Shown piece after piece: positions 1 to 9,935 of a stretch of 64,000 bases of DNA. How positions within the stretch are numbered: position 1 is the stretch's first letter; each line of letters opens with the position of its first letter. Location: positions 47,204,122 through 47,268,121 of the forward strand of contig CM063108.1 in assembly GCA_031841125.1 (NCBI GenBank). Direction: 5' to 3'. The stretch is from Acanthococcus lagerstroemiae. Taxonomy: Eukaryota; Arthropoda; Insecta; Hemiptera; Eriococcidae. A model generated the notes under the pieces. It was not told where the DNA came from, searched no databases, and was given only the letters and a program-made list of their open reading frames with translations. The position numbers and the translations under genes are program-made.

Positions 1-401
1 TTTTGCCACCGGGAAATGTAAAAAATTGTAAATTTTTCTAAGAGAAAATTTGATTTAGCCAGTTGACAAACATTTCAAAGAAAGTCAATACTTTGAAATT
101 TTTCAATTACTAATTCAATCTTCTTATCTGAGAGGTCCATTTTACTAAATTTGCTCACTTTGGAAGACGTTTGAGAGAACCTTTCCATCCCTCCGTCGGT
201 GGTTCCATGCCTAGGGAGTCCAGAAAATACCTGATAAGCTATTCTTCTCTGTATCAACTTGTCATTTAGTTATTTTTAACGATTGTTTGCTCTTCTAAAA
301 TGATTGGACTCAGTGTTTTACTGCGCTGAAACCACGTCACTGTTCAAACCTGTTCTGTCCGTTGGAATAATATACAATAATAACTTCTTAATTTCTTTTA
401 G
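1..401. other. No gene seen; upstream of gene 1
   Basis: AT-rich DNA with only chance ORFs. It could hold a non-coding 5' exon or intron of gene 1, but no promoter or donor site can be assigned with confidence. Confidence 0.3.
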
Positions 402-452
402 ATGGCATCCGGTGTTGTAGAAAGACAAAAGGCGGCCTATGAGGCTCTAGAA
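402..452 (+). CDS. Gene 1, first visible coding exon (51 bp)
   Basis: The exon follows a pyrimidine-rich acceptor (cttttag at 395-401) and ends at a GTATGT donor (453). It is one open phase-0 block, MASGVVERQKAAYEALE. The ATG lies directly after the AG, so it may be the start codon behind a non-coding 5' exon, or an internal Met if more coding exons lie left of the window. The peptide is a charged amphipathic helix; no signal peptide is visible from this Met. It belongs with the next exons because all have phase-0 borders and together give a continuous helical N-terminus. The protein family is not recognised. Confidence 0.55.
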
Positions 453-1205
453 GTATGTAAATTATGAAGTGCACCGTTGTCAAGTATAGTTTTTTATTTT
501 ATTTTATTTTTATGATGTACTTAATCGTACCTATAATGCTCTAAGAAATCTGTTGAGTTGGCAAACGTGACACTGGTAAAAGTAATAATGGAATAATTTA
601 GTTATACCTATCACACTTTCTTTAGTTACCAATTACAAACTCACCGTATTACGTCCTACGTCGTATTTTGTACGCAGTTTCCCTCACATTTAATTTTCTA
701 ACTTACGGCCGTACGAACTTTCCCTATCTTGTTCAATTTTTCAAATGAGTATCGTATCCTTACCCTAACTTTTTTTATTTACTTTTTCTCTCCCGAAGTG
801 GTGTGTTGGTGGGGCCTTGCAGTAGAACGATTTAATATATGTACCATTTTTTAAGCTCTCCTTGAGCGAGATATTACAGTAAAACCGTTATTTACCCCTT
901 TTACGTTTTTAAAAAAATAGTTATCACATTATTGTAACTTGAAGAAGTCACAAACCGTCAGGTATCCTTCCGTTTTCATAAATTTTTTTAATGAATATCC
1001 CCACCTATCCAACCTTAAGGCAACAATAGAACCAGTAAGCAACCAGTTTAACATTTTCTCAATGAGCATCATTGAGCAGTTTGAATTTATTTCTGGCCTG
1101 CATCACTCAGTTTATATTTCTCTATTTAGAGGTAATAAAATGTTTAAATCGAAAGTTGTGCCGCACAGTTAATTTTGGATCTGAGGTTGCCTTGTACTTA
1201 TTATA

Positions 1206-1284
1206 CAGGGTGAATCAGAAAGCGATGTGCGCATTTCCCTTTCTAGTTATATGAAAATTTGCTTACATCTTTATGAATCGCCTG
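1206..1284. mobile_element. 79-bp Tc1/mariner-like MITE with TA target duplication
   Basis: Imperfect terminal inverted repeats (CAGGGTGAATCAGAAAG against CATCTTTATGAATCGCCTG) are flanked on both sides by TA (1204-1205 and 1285-1286), the target site typical of Tc1/mariner. A matching right end (TCTTTCTGAATCACCTG) occurs near 12690, so the family is present at least twice. Confidence 0.65.
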
Positions 1285-1312
1285 TAAATACGTATACTGC
1301 AATTTGTTTCAG

Positions 1313-1357
1313 AGTCTGAAGTCCGCACTGACGCAGGTGAAGGATAAAACAACGCAA
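1313..1357 (+). CDS. Gene 1, micro-exon 2 (45 bp)
   Basis: The acceptor is ttgtttcag and the donor is the near-consensus GTAAGT at 1358. Fifteen codons, phase 0 on both sides, read SLKSALTQVKDKTTQ. The amphipathic helix character continues from the previous exon. The exon is too short for any ORF-length filter; the call rests on the two good splice sites and the preserved frame. Confidence 0.55.
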
Positions 1358-1980
1358 GTAAGTAATTTATACTTAGCGGTCAAATATTTACTTTTTTTCC
1401 CTGTTTCTATAATTTATTAATTACCCATGTTTTTATAAAAAATTGAAGACTTCTTGCAACCATATGGAAACAGATGATAATATAGAGTAAATCGGATGGG
1501 AGTGAGGAAAATAGTACTAAAAATTATTCGTGAAAGAAAACTTCCATTCATTTGCTGACAACCAGTAATTCGCATAGTGATGTAACGGGGTGAATCGCGT
1601 GTGAATAGGGGAGCGAGTACGACATTTTATTTTTCGAAGGGCATTTTGAGGGTTTCGACTATTTCGAGTAAAAATCAAAACCTCGCCTACGGCCGCTCCT
1701 CGGTTCAATCCTTAACTGAAATTTCCTTCAGTTCTGAGGAAACAGTTTTGATAAGCTAAAACTTTTCCTCCCTTTCTTCTTTATTTTTCAACATCCATTT
1801 TTTTTTCAACGTTTTATGTAATTTACCTAAGGGGAGAAAATGATAATTCAATTTAGCTCAATAAAAATAAATAAATGAAAGCGGAAGTGAATAATTTTGA
1901 CTTATAATTAGATTATTGAATGTCCTCTTTCCAGTGATGTACTTTTTAAAAAGAAATAAAGAAAAGCATGTCAGATAACG
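1358..1980. other. Intron DNA, nothing recognised
   Basis: Part of the gene 1 intron between micro-exons 2 and 3. AT-rich, without ORFs of note or clear repeats. Confidence 0.3.
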
Positions 1981-2002
1981 ATGCTTTTTTCTAGAGAGGT
2001 AT

Positions 2003-2570
2003 GTGGGTACTCAGTGACACAGAATGTGCGGGTACAGAGTGACACTAGTAAAATGAATGACGATAGTTTCAACATTGGTCAAGTCTTGGAAATAGACAAT
2101 AATTTGTATAAAATGACGTTCCCACGAAGACAGCGTGATAAAAATAAATGTTCGTTCTCGAATGTCACCGATGACGCCTGGATTGCCCACAAAATGGTCA
2201 CCATTATTAGGCAATATGCTGCTATACGGCACACGTCACGTCAGAATCTCAGTACGCGTTTGTCGACGACTTACATAACTTTAATAATCTGAAATAAATG
2301 ATGCTTATTCCATGTTTTACCAATTTTCTCACTGTGTCCTATGGACCATGGGCTGTGTCACTGTTCCCTAACATGGTTCCTCGGTGACACAAAATTATGC
2401 TTTTACATTTTTGTCTGTAACTTTGTTCACATGCAACAAAAAATATTCAAATTTTTATATGTTGTAGATAAATTTCATCTCTATTCAACAATAAAAAAAC
2501 TTTAAGATTGATCAATTAGAAGTCAAGATATTAGCAATCGAAAAATTTTGTGTCACTGTGTACCACTTGA
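2003..2570. mobile_element. Candidate terminal-inverted-repeat element
   Basis: The left end carries GGTACTCAGTGACACAG and a second nearby copy GGTACAGAGTGACAC. The right end carries the inverse TGTGTCACTGTGTACC (about 2552-2567), with another inverse copy TGTGTCACTGTTCCC near 2354. Repeated inverted subterminal motifs are typical of hAT-type MITEs. No target duplication could be fixed, so the borders are approximate. Confidence 0.4.
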
Positions 2571-2814
2571 CCCTACGTTCACTTGATGAGAATTTTTACT
2601 TGCCAACAGGTATAATTTTTTTTTTTTGGCTCTTTTAGTGTATCTACTTCTAAAAATATATGCTTCTGCACCCACTGAAAATTTGAGAAATCCGCGTTTA
2701 CACCCTACACATATGAGAGAAATTGTTTGCGTCGACATTGGATAGGGTCGATTCGTAAAAAAGGAATTCATTAGTACAGGGTGCAGGCAATAAAAAATAT
2801 ACATTGTCTATAGA

Positions 2815-3045
2815 GTCGTTGAGTGGCCATGTGGTAGAGTGCCTGCTTCGCATCCTTGCGTCTCGGGTTCGAGTCCCACCAACGCCAGAAAGTTAGTGAT
2901 GTTTGAATATCCCCACTAACATCTTAGCGAACACAGCGAGTACAGTACTAATCGAGGTGGAAGCATAGCGCGTCCTGTAACCCGGCCAGTTCACACGAAC
3001 AAGGCACTACAATAGCAGGGCGTGTTACCACCAGATCAGAAATAT
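2815..3045 (+). repeat. tRNA-derived SINE-like sequence
   Basis: A perfect RNA polymerase III B box (GGTTCGAGTCC, 2866-2876) lies downstream of an A-box-like TGGCCATGTGG (2824-2834). TCGTTG/CAACG at the ends can pair as a degenerate acceptor stem. The anticodon arm does not form a clean 5-bp stem, and about 150 bp of unrelated GC-richer sequence follows. This suits a tRNA-derived SINE head better than a working tRNA gene. The 3' limit is approximate. Confidence 0.5.
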
Positions 3046-3857
3046 TGGTGCTGTGCGTGTTCACGTCATCATGGATAGCTTACTCAACGTCGTGATACTC
3101 GTGGCTAGGAAGCGAACTGCGGCTGCATACTCTTCGGCACAGAAAAGGAAAACTCGAACGCGACAAAACCGTGGGAAAAGCAACTACCCCGACTATTACC
3201 CGGGAATCGATCGCCAAAGTCCGGCATCGGATACAGCACCTGAAGGAGACGTTTTCTGTCCAATACATTTGTATTTCAATCACTCATTTTCAGGACAGAA
3301 CGAGGAAGGTTACATTATTCAACTAAATCGTTTAAAATTGATCATTCTTGGTAAAGCTTGAAACTTCACCGCTGTGAATGGTATAGACATACAAATATGC
3401 ATCGCCTATGTACAGTTTCAAAGCTCAAACTTATTCGACTAACCTGCCTAGGAGAGTCGTGCGTCAGAGACCGTGATCGCCAACATGTGGTATCGAATAC
3501 GGCGAAATCGAAATATTCTTACTAATCTCCTGATTTCGTTATTCCACTTTTTAGACTTTTTTTTGTTACTGTCTTGAAAGTATTGTAAGTTGCTACTGTT
3601 GACTCTTTGAGCCAGTCTTGAGGTTCCTACTTCAGTCTTCATCTTCTCTGTTGGCCTCGGCTTAACGTATTCACGTTCATTTTTCTTTTTGCAGGTGTAC
3701 GTAGAGGGAAAATTCCTTCTTGCTGACATTGGAATAATTAACAGCCGTGAAAGAAGAAAAAACGTTCGTTGAATCTAGTAATTTCCTTAGGTTGTAGCTA
3801 CTTTATAAAACAACCAACTCATGATGAATAACTGGTTCTCTTGAATTATTGTTGCAG
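3046..3857. other. Intron DNA, nothing recognised
   Basis: Only short chance ORFs on both strands; no splice-consistent exon or repeat structure could be supported here. Confidence 0.3.
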
Positions 3858-3908
3858 CAACAAGGTATTTTGGATTTACTTGCGACTTTCCTCCACTGGA
3901 TGAAATCG
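3858..3908 (+). CDS. Gene 1, micro-exon 3 (51 bp)
   Basis: The acceptor is attgttgcag (ends 3857) and the donor GTAAGG at 3909. Seventeen phase-0 codons read QQGILDLLATFLHWMKS, a hydrophobic amphipathic segment. With the start of the next exon (FFTGAWHSLFG) it forms a roughly 25-residue hydrophobic/aromatic stretch. This could be a membrane-associating helix, but it is too polar for a confident transmembrane call. Confidence 0.5.
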
Positions 3909-4056
3909 GTAAGGATGTAGATCAAGAAAGTATTTATTGGATATAGAGCGTCTCCGCATTTTGCGACATATGAGAATAAATAAGAATAGAACTACGTAAA
4001 GTAATGGTACCTATGTAATCGATGTGAACACGATACCTTAAATATAAATATTTGGC

Positions 4057-4985
4057 ATGAAAAGATTGAGGAAGTAAGAGAATTTTGCTATTTAGGGAGT
4101 AAAGTTACAAAAGATGGAAGGAGTTAAAGGACTATTAGTAGTAGAATAGCACAAGCCTGAAATTAGCATTTTATCGAAAAAGTAATCTTTTCAAATCGGA
4201 AATAAATCTAGAAATCAAAAAATTGTTCTTGAAAATTTATGTTAATGAGGAGTTCAGTTCCAAACTGTCCTTAGTCCAAGAAAACCGAAATTGACATGAC
4301 GCGATCTGTCGGAGGAAGTCGATGGTTATCGAATACAGTTTACCGGAGTTCTTTATCTATATTCGTTCTCGTTTTATGGGCATACTAATCCGCCATTTTT
4401 GTGCTGACCTTTTTCCGTTGACTAGCGAACGCCTCACGGGCGAGCATTCGCTAGTCCGCGGAAAAATCAGCACAAAAATGGCGGATTACTTTACCTGTGA
4501 AAATCATTATAAGAATCGCAAAACTGAGAAAAATCAGAAATTTTACCACTTTACAAGAGTAAAGAGTTACGCCAATCTGCCCTTAGTCCACGACTCTCCC
4601 CACTTCACGCCTTCATATCTCAGGATAGGTAAAAGTTACAACGACGTCAGTTTTGTCAGTGTTGCCACAATACTTTAGTTTGCGATTCGTGTTAACAAAC
4701 TCGAATTTACTCGGCATGTTCCAGGATGGGAATGTTTTTTTCGATTTTCTCGAAATCGTTTTTTTGGACTAAGGGCAGTTTGGAACTGAGCTCCTCGTTT
4801 GGAGTGTAGTCTTGTATGGATGTGAAACTTGGACCATAGGAAAACCAGAGAAGAGAAGGATCGAAACTTCTGAGATGTGGTGCTATAGGCGGATACTTAG
4901 CATCAAATGGATGGGTAAGGTAAGAAATGAGGAAGTACTTAACAGAGTAGGAGGTAAAATGGGTATTTGAAATTGTCTGAAGAGG
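4057..4985 (+). pseudogene. Non-LTR reverse transcriptase C-terminal fragment, split by a MITE
   Basis: The left part translates to EEVREFCYLGSKVTKDG with stops after it. The right part (4797 on) translates to VWSVVLYGCETWTIGKPEKR and then MWCYRRILSIKW…VRNEEVLNRVG. These are hallmark strings of the region downstream of the RT domain in insect RTE-like elements (FCYLGS and LYGCETWT). The frame is broken by stop codons and by the foldback MITE at 4244-4796. Removing the MITE and one GTT rejoins KIYV to WSV. Sense orientation inside the intron of gene 1; dead. Confidence 0.7.
4244..4796. mobile_element. 553-bp foldback MITE with a central 101-bp palindrome
   Basis: The outer inverted arms (TGAGGAGTTCAGTTCCAAAC and, at the right end, GTTTGGAACTGAGCTCCTC) continue into TTAGTCCA…TGGACTAAG. 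The centre is a second inverted repeat with arms at about 4387-4430 and 4444-4487, of which the outer 21 bp are perfect. The element interrupts an RT reading frame, which marks its borders and suggests a 3-bp GTT target duplication (4241-4243 and 4797-4799). Confidence 0.7.
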
Positions 4986-5089
4986 AGAGATTAATTAGTA
5001 GGGCATAATTTGAAGCATCCAGGAATAATATCACTGCTGTTAGAAGGAAGAGTGGAAGGAAAGAATTAGGTATAGGTCGACAAAGATTC

Positions 5090-5210
5090 CATACGGCTTA
5101 ATAAAGCTTTTAGCTGTCGCCATACATTTTTTCGAGATTACAAAAAGCTAGCTTTTGGCTGAATACGGCTTTCAGCTTTCGCCTTTTGGCTGTCTGCAAT
5201 ACACTGGGAG
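5090..5210. mobile_element. Fragment related to the 6414-7584 element
   Basis: Several close repeats of AGCTTTTGGCT/GGCTTTCAGCTTTCG, and an end TGCAATACACTG similar to ACAATGCTCTG, match the ends of the gccgaaagc-rich hAT-like element at 6414-7584. No left inverted repeat or target duplication was found. Confidence 0.35.
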
Positions 5211-5225
5211 GCGTATTAGAGCACA

Positions 5226-5691
5226 GCACCTATTATTACACTATTGAACAACTATTTTGCACAATGCATTTCGACAGATGATTCTGAGGTACTTTTTAAC
5301 GCTGAACACGATACTGCGACCCATTTTTCTCTATCACGTCACAATTCGGAGTTCTAAACGACTGCAATTCGTTTCCATTTTGTTTTTGCATTGGAATAAG
5401 CGGTACCACTGACTGATATTATCAGTGTTATCCGACCACAATAACAGAAAACAGACGGAATACACACCACTACACACGACCGCAACACACAACAACACGA
5501 ATCAGTATGACCACATTCAGTTCCTAAACCTCTTTTTGAACACATTTAGTTGAATTTTTTATAGTTTTTGATCAGAAAAACTAGACGTGATAGAGAAAAA
5601 TGGCCGACGGCACTGTATTCAGCGTTGAAAAGTACTCAAGAATCACCTCCTTAAATGCGTTGTGCAAACAAAAAATTTCATTTTGTTCAGT

Positions 5692-5727
<36 letters not shown>

Positions 5728-5728
5728 T
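5226..5728. repeat. Long inverted repeat (foldback element) with ATT microsatellite end
   Basis: The left arm (about 5226-5341) and right arm (about 5594-5728) are imperfect reverse complements over more than 100 bp. Examples are CGTGATAGAGAAAAATG at the inner right against CATTTTTCTCTATCACG at the inner left, then AACGCTGAACAC against CAGCGTTGAAAAG. The right end runs into an (ATT)n microsatellite (5698-5728), while the left has a short ATTATTA. It is probably a non-autonomous DNA transposon. Confidence 0.6.
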
Positions 5729-5872
5729 AATCGCTGGTGTTGAAGAAACAATAAATTTAGTTGGGGATGAAGAGATAAGAATGGAGAGGGAGGAAGATGA
5801 GAGGGGAGACTCAATTTTAAGAAGTGAATTTGACAAGTATGTTCAACAGATAATCGAGGATGTCAAATGTAA

Positions 5873-6140
5873 CCCGTTGAAGATTTTCCCACTAAAAACA
5901 TGAAAATCTAGTTGCGCTGCGTACACGTATTAGAGTGGAAATGCCACTACGACCTTTTGTCTTTTCAAAGAAAACGCACGCGCATGGAATGCGAATGTCA
6001 GTGGCGCTACGCCGACGACGTATCTTTACTACCACTCTTGCATCTAACCCTGTTTTATATACAGAGCTCATCAATGTAGTAGTGGAAGTGGTTTTCCGAA
6101 TGCGTTCCACTTGGATACGCACATCAAAATCTTCAACGGG
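5873..6140. mobile_element. 268-bp candidate MITE with 15-bp perfect TIR
   Basis: CCCGTTGAAGATTTT at 5873-5887 is exactly mirrored by AAAATCTTCAACGGG at 6126-6140. The interior has no coding capacity. No clear target duplication is seen. The two overlapping short ORFs here (one per strand) are chance. Confidence 0.5.
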
Positions 6141-6413
6141 AAGTGTTATTACAAAATGAAAGAACTTTCAAACGATTGGGAGAAATGGAGAGGTGCATCA
6201 AAACGGTCATACGACTGATAACCTTATTATAATCATATTTTAAACCATCCAACACAAGATAACGTTATACACTCACAAAAGCTATAAACAAGAACCAAAA
6301 TGGCGGCCATCGATTCTACCCATCGTTTATTATATATAGTACCCTAAAGTCTGGTCCAGTTAAGAAACATAACTGGCTACCCGCAATACACATTGATATA
6401 TGGGTATTTTGAA

Positions 6414-7584
6414 CAGAGCATTGCAGCCAGCCGAAAGCGGAAAGCTAAAGCCGAAAGCCAGCCGTATTTTTCATGAAAAAGTCGAAAGCTTAAGCCGATA
6501 CATGGGCAGCTGCATTTTTTGTAAAGCCGTAAAAAGCCGTATTTTTTGGCTAGCTTTCGGCTTACAGAAAAAAAAATTCGTCAAGAATACAGAAAAGTTA
6601 AATGAAAATGATAGAATTTGCAGTTTCTTACACTGGGAAGCTGACTGGCTAACGCCTGATGCGCTGTTTCTAAGTTCTGAGTTTCATTCTGATGCTTGTT
6701 TGCAGAGATGGGCGTTGTTCACTATTTAATGAATTTGCTCTTGCTCTTGTTCTTTTCTATTTTTAGTGAACTAGTTCTTGCTCTTGTTCACTTGGTCTCC
6801 CAAGTTCCCACTGATCTAGTTCATCGTTTGTTCATTAAAAAGAACCTTTGCTCTTGATCTTGCTCATTTAAAAATAGGGGTTTTGTACAAAAAAACTGCG
6901 AGTAAAAATTTTTTCTGTGTAATAGCCTACAACTGAAAACTAGGCTATTACCCAAACAATTATTGAATTCCTATGAGATTGTTGATTAAAATTTAATCAA
7001 ATAAAAATTCAATAATGTTATAATTCATAATTGTAACTCTGAAACCATTATGAAAGTTGAAACTAAAGTCTGGAAAGTGGGAATATACAAGAAAAAGCCA
7101 AAAAAAAAAAAAAAAAATTACAAAAAAATAAGTGAACAAAGAATGAACAAGTTGATCAGGTCCGAAAATCGTGAACTAGTTCTTGTTCTTTTTTTGGGGA
7201 GATGAACTAGTTCAGAACTAAGTTCACCAAGTAGTGAACAAGAGCAAGTGAACAACTTGCTCTTCAAGAGCAACGCCCATCTCTGCTTGTTTGCTAAATT
7301 ACGAAAACTCAACTTCCAGACTGGAATGAAGACTCTAGAGAGGGAAATAGACTGGTTTGGGTTAAGAACATCATCTCAGGAACAAATTAAACCAGTTGTG
7401 GGCCAAAATAATGGCTCCAGAGCAGAAAATGAAAAAAATTGAAAAAGCTGAAAGCCAGCCATAAAAAAGCCGAAAGCTAGCTTTATTCCCACGAAAGCCG
7501 AAAGCCGAAAGCTGAAGCTGTATTTTTGAAGGTTGCAAGTTTAAGCCGAAAGCCAAAGCCGTATAATACGGCTACAATGCTCTG
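6414..7584. mobile_element. hAT-like element, middle layer of a nest, 8-bp TSD
   Basis: The inverted termini are CAGAGCATTGCAGCC and GGCTACAATGCTCTG. They are flanked by exact 8-bp duplications ATTTTGAA (6406-6413 and 7585-7592), the hAT signature. Both subterminal regions are full of (A)GCCGAAAGC repeats in opposite orientations, the kind of multiple short repeats that bind hAT transposase. No transposase ORF. It hosts the 6703-7285 insertion. Confidence 0.75.
6703..7285. mobile_element. hAT-like MITE, innermost layer, 8-bp TSD
   Basis: The ends are CAGAGATGGGCGTTG and CAACGCCCATCTCTG, a perfect 15-bp inverted pair. They are flanked by exact 8-bp duplications CTTGTTTG (6695-6702 and 7286-7293). 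The CAGAGATGGGC start is typical of hAT. The subterminal DNA carries many copies of (C)TTGTTC/GAACAAG and CTCTTG motifs in both orientations. It is 583 bp and non-autonomous. Confidence 0.85.
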
Positions 7585-7827
7585 ATTTTGAAGTTGGAGG
7601 GGAAAGACGAGTTCGAGAACACGTTATCAGCGCCGTGAAAAAATTATGTTTCTTAACTGGACCAGACTTTACCTATGAATGGTCGGTGGAACCGTAGGTA
7701 TACCCGCTTCGAGTTCATAACGTACGCTCAGCTGTTAGAATGTGAGTGAGTATTCGGTTTTAAAATGTGTAACCAAAAGGCGTATCAAATGAGTGCATAA
7801 GATTTCGAAGTTCATCTTGTGTTTTGG

Positions 7828-8339
7828 TAGAGCACCTGGAAACAACTGAGTATGGATATCCGCCATCTTGAGTCCAACCGCGCCCGTCGATACCGAATCC
7901 GACTATGCGAAACTAATGAAGGCGTACGGAGTAATCAATTCGGCATCGGCGACAGGCGAAAATTGAAAATATTAATTTAATAATTAAAATAATGATAATA
8001 ATTATAACAATTGAGATTTGGTTAAGAATTTTATTTATTAAAATTAAATTTAAGGAGTTAGGGTTTTGAAAGTTAATTATTAATCATGAAATTATTATTA
8101 ATAACTTTAAAAGTATATATAAATTTTAAATTTATAAATTTTTTATTAATAAAATATTAATATTATTTTTAAATTTTCATTAAATGAGTGATTATTTAAA
8201 GGAATATTATTAATTAATTCATTATTAAAAATTTTAATTAAAAAAATTATTTTTCGTTTAGAAATAATTCTTTCTAAAATTGTTGGACTCAAGATGGCGG
8301 ATGTCCAGTGTCCATCCTCGGTTGTTTCCAGGTGCTCTA
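7828..8339. mobile_element. 512-bp MITE, TAGAGCACCTGG family
   Basis: The left end TAGAGCACCTGGAAACAAC and right end GGTTGTTTCCAGGTGCTCTA are inverted, and the inner arms (GATATCCGCCATCTTGAGTC / CAAGATGGCGGATGTCC) pair too. The flanks GTTTTGG (7821-7827) and GTTCTGG (8340-8346) match at 6 of 7 positions and may be a decayed target duplication. The central part is extremely AT-rich. A 170-bp relative lies at 34779. Confidence 0.65.
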
Positions 8340-8346
8340 GTTCTGG

Positions 8347-9092
8347 TAAAATTTCGTGTAATAATGCCGAAAGTTATCTTTCATCTTATATATCAGTTAA
8401 GGTACGTCTTTCCAATATCATCGTTTAAACATATAGTATTACCTATTCTATAAAACGTTAGATTTCAGTTAGAAATTGATCAAAAACAATAAGGTGCTAA
8501 TATATTTTTGAACGGGAGAAGGGTAAATCCACAGAAAAGAATGGGAAATGAGTTCTGTGCTTATAAAACAAGTCAAACCTCTGGGGAGCCTCTTGTGTCA
8601 GATGGATGACAACATTTTTGAGAAGGTAAATTGGGACAGTGAGAGGGGAAAGGGTAATGAGTAATTTTTCTATTTTGCAAGGTTAGTGCCCCTTGCCTTC
8701 GACACCATGGGCCAAAAATTAGCAAAAGTTGCCTAGAAATTGATAAATCTAAAAAAGTACCAAAAAAGGAGGTAGATACCCAAAAATTTTGCCTGTGATT
8801 GGAAAAAAGTCGTAAAATTTCCCTGTTTTAGTGCCGAAAATTGTATTTTTACGACTGGATAAATGCGAAAAACGATGTTTTTTTACGCCGAAAACACTAT
8901 TTTTAACGATCATACTTCCGGTCTGTGGTTATTATGTTACTACTATGGCCCAGGTAATTAGCTACGATTGGAACCTATTTGATGGATTCAGTGTGTGTGG
9001 ATACAGTGACTTGTTGCAGTAAACACTCAACTCTCTCAGTTACATTAAATAATATCTATAGTGACTAATTAAACTTTTTTTTCGCTGTTCAG
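8347..9092. other. Intron DNA, nothing recognised
   Basis: Last part of the intron before exon 4. No repeat or coding signal could be supported beyond chance ORFs. Confidence 0.3.
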
Positions 9093-9194
9093 TTTTTTAC
9101 GGGTGCCTGGCACTCACTTTTCGGGGATTCAGCCGCGTCTGAGACCAAACATAATAAGCCGGATCATTATCAGTCGGACGGATCTGAACCTACG
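9093..9194 (+). CDS. Gene 1, exon 4 (102 bp)
   Basis: The acceptor is ttcgctgttcag (ends 9092) and the donor GTAAGT at 9195. Thirty-four open phase-0 codons start FFTGAWHSLFGDSAASET and end in a hydrophilic His/Asp/Ser-rich stretch (…YQSDGSEPT). The exon marks the change from the helical N-terminus to a polar, probably disordered region that continues in the 105-bp exon array. The preceding 5.2-kb intron (3909-9092) is packed with transposons. Confidence 0.6.
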
Positions 9195-9340
9195 GTAAGT
9201 ATAAGTCTCTCGGATTACAAAATCCTGTATTTGCTACAGCAGATAATTAAAACCGGTTAATCTGTTGAAATTTACATGATTACTGGATTTTGGTCTTTTT
9301 TTATTCGCAGTTTTTTAAACATCGAAGCAGCTATAATAAT

Positions 9341-9927
9341 CAGGGAGCGAATTTATATGAAATCGCATATCTTTCCACATTGAGTAAAAATACCGATGTA
9401 CTCCATTTACGTTTGCGTTTCAAGTCATTCCAAGCAAAATGCGCCCAGTTCGTTTTGCATATTTTTCATATTTTGCCCCAAAAAACATATTTTTACATAT
9501 TTAGATCACTTTTAGCACATATTATTTATTGGATTTATGTCCTTTTTTGCACATATTTCTTCAATTTTCAATTATTTTACAATCAACATTGACAAAAATA
9601 AAAAAAATTTGGAGCTAGGTACTGCTATAGTGCTCCGTGTCTAGTTTCGTGTTGAAGCCTATACTAATTGTCGACACACATGTGGTTGGCTACATGGCTG
9701 ATTAATATTTCAGTTGGGATAAATAAATTAATTATCTGAATGAATTAAAAGCAAAATGACGTACGAATGCCGAAAATAGGTCAAGCTTTTCGAATTCAGT
9801 AAAATGACACCCGTAGAGCGAGTGCATATTCCTACATATTAAAAACAAAATCATATGTTGAATTTTTTGGCGCATATTATATGCGCATATTTCGTCTTCC
9901 TTAGCGCATATATAAATCCGTTCCCTG
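9341..9927. mobile_element. 587-bp hAT-like MITE with exact 8-bp TSD
   Basis: The ends CAGGGAGCGAATTTATATG and TATATAAATCCGTTCCCTG are imperfect inverted repeats. They are flanked by ATAATAAT on both sides (9333-9340 and 9928-9935). Inside are many CATATTT/GCGCATAT motifs in both orientations. No transposase is encoded. Similar CATATTTT-rich DNA near 35410-35520 may be a diverged relative. Confidence 0.75.
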
Positions 9928-9935
9928 ATAATAAT

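Larger units (their letters stand above)
6345..7671. mobile_element. Outer TIR element (148 bp) carrying two nested hAT-like insertions
   Basis: The left end TAAAGTCTGGTCCAGTTAAG continues to 6372. The right end, 7644-7671, is its perfect 28-bp reverse complement. Without the nested insertion at 6414-7584 and its target duplication, the element is only about 148 bp, so this is a small MITE enlarged by later insertions. Superfamily not assigned because no target duplication is evident. Confidence 0.6.

Noticed and set aside
2818..2890. Functional tRNA gene
   Set aside because: B box is perfect but the anticodon arm does not pair properly and a SINE-like body follows.
9311..9340. Exon after the TTCGCAG at 9304-9310
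   Set aside because: The acceptor looks good, but the frame runs into a hAT-like MITE and no donor can be assigned.
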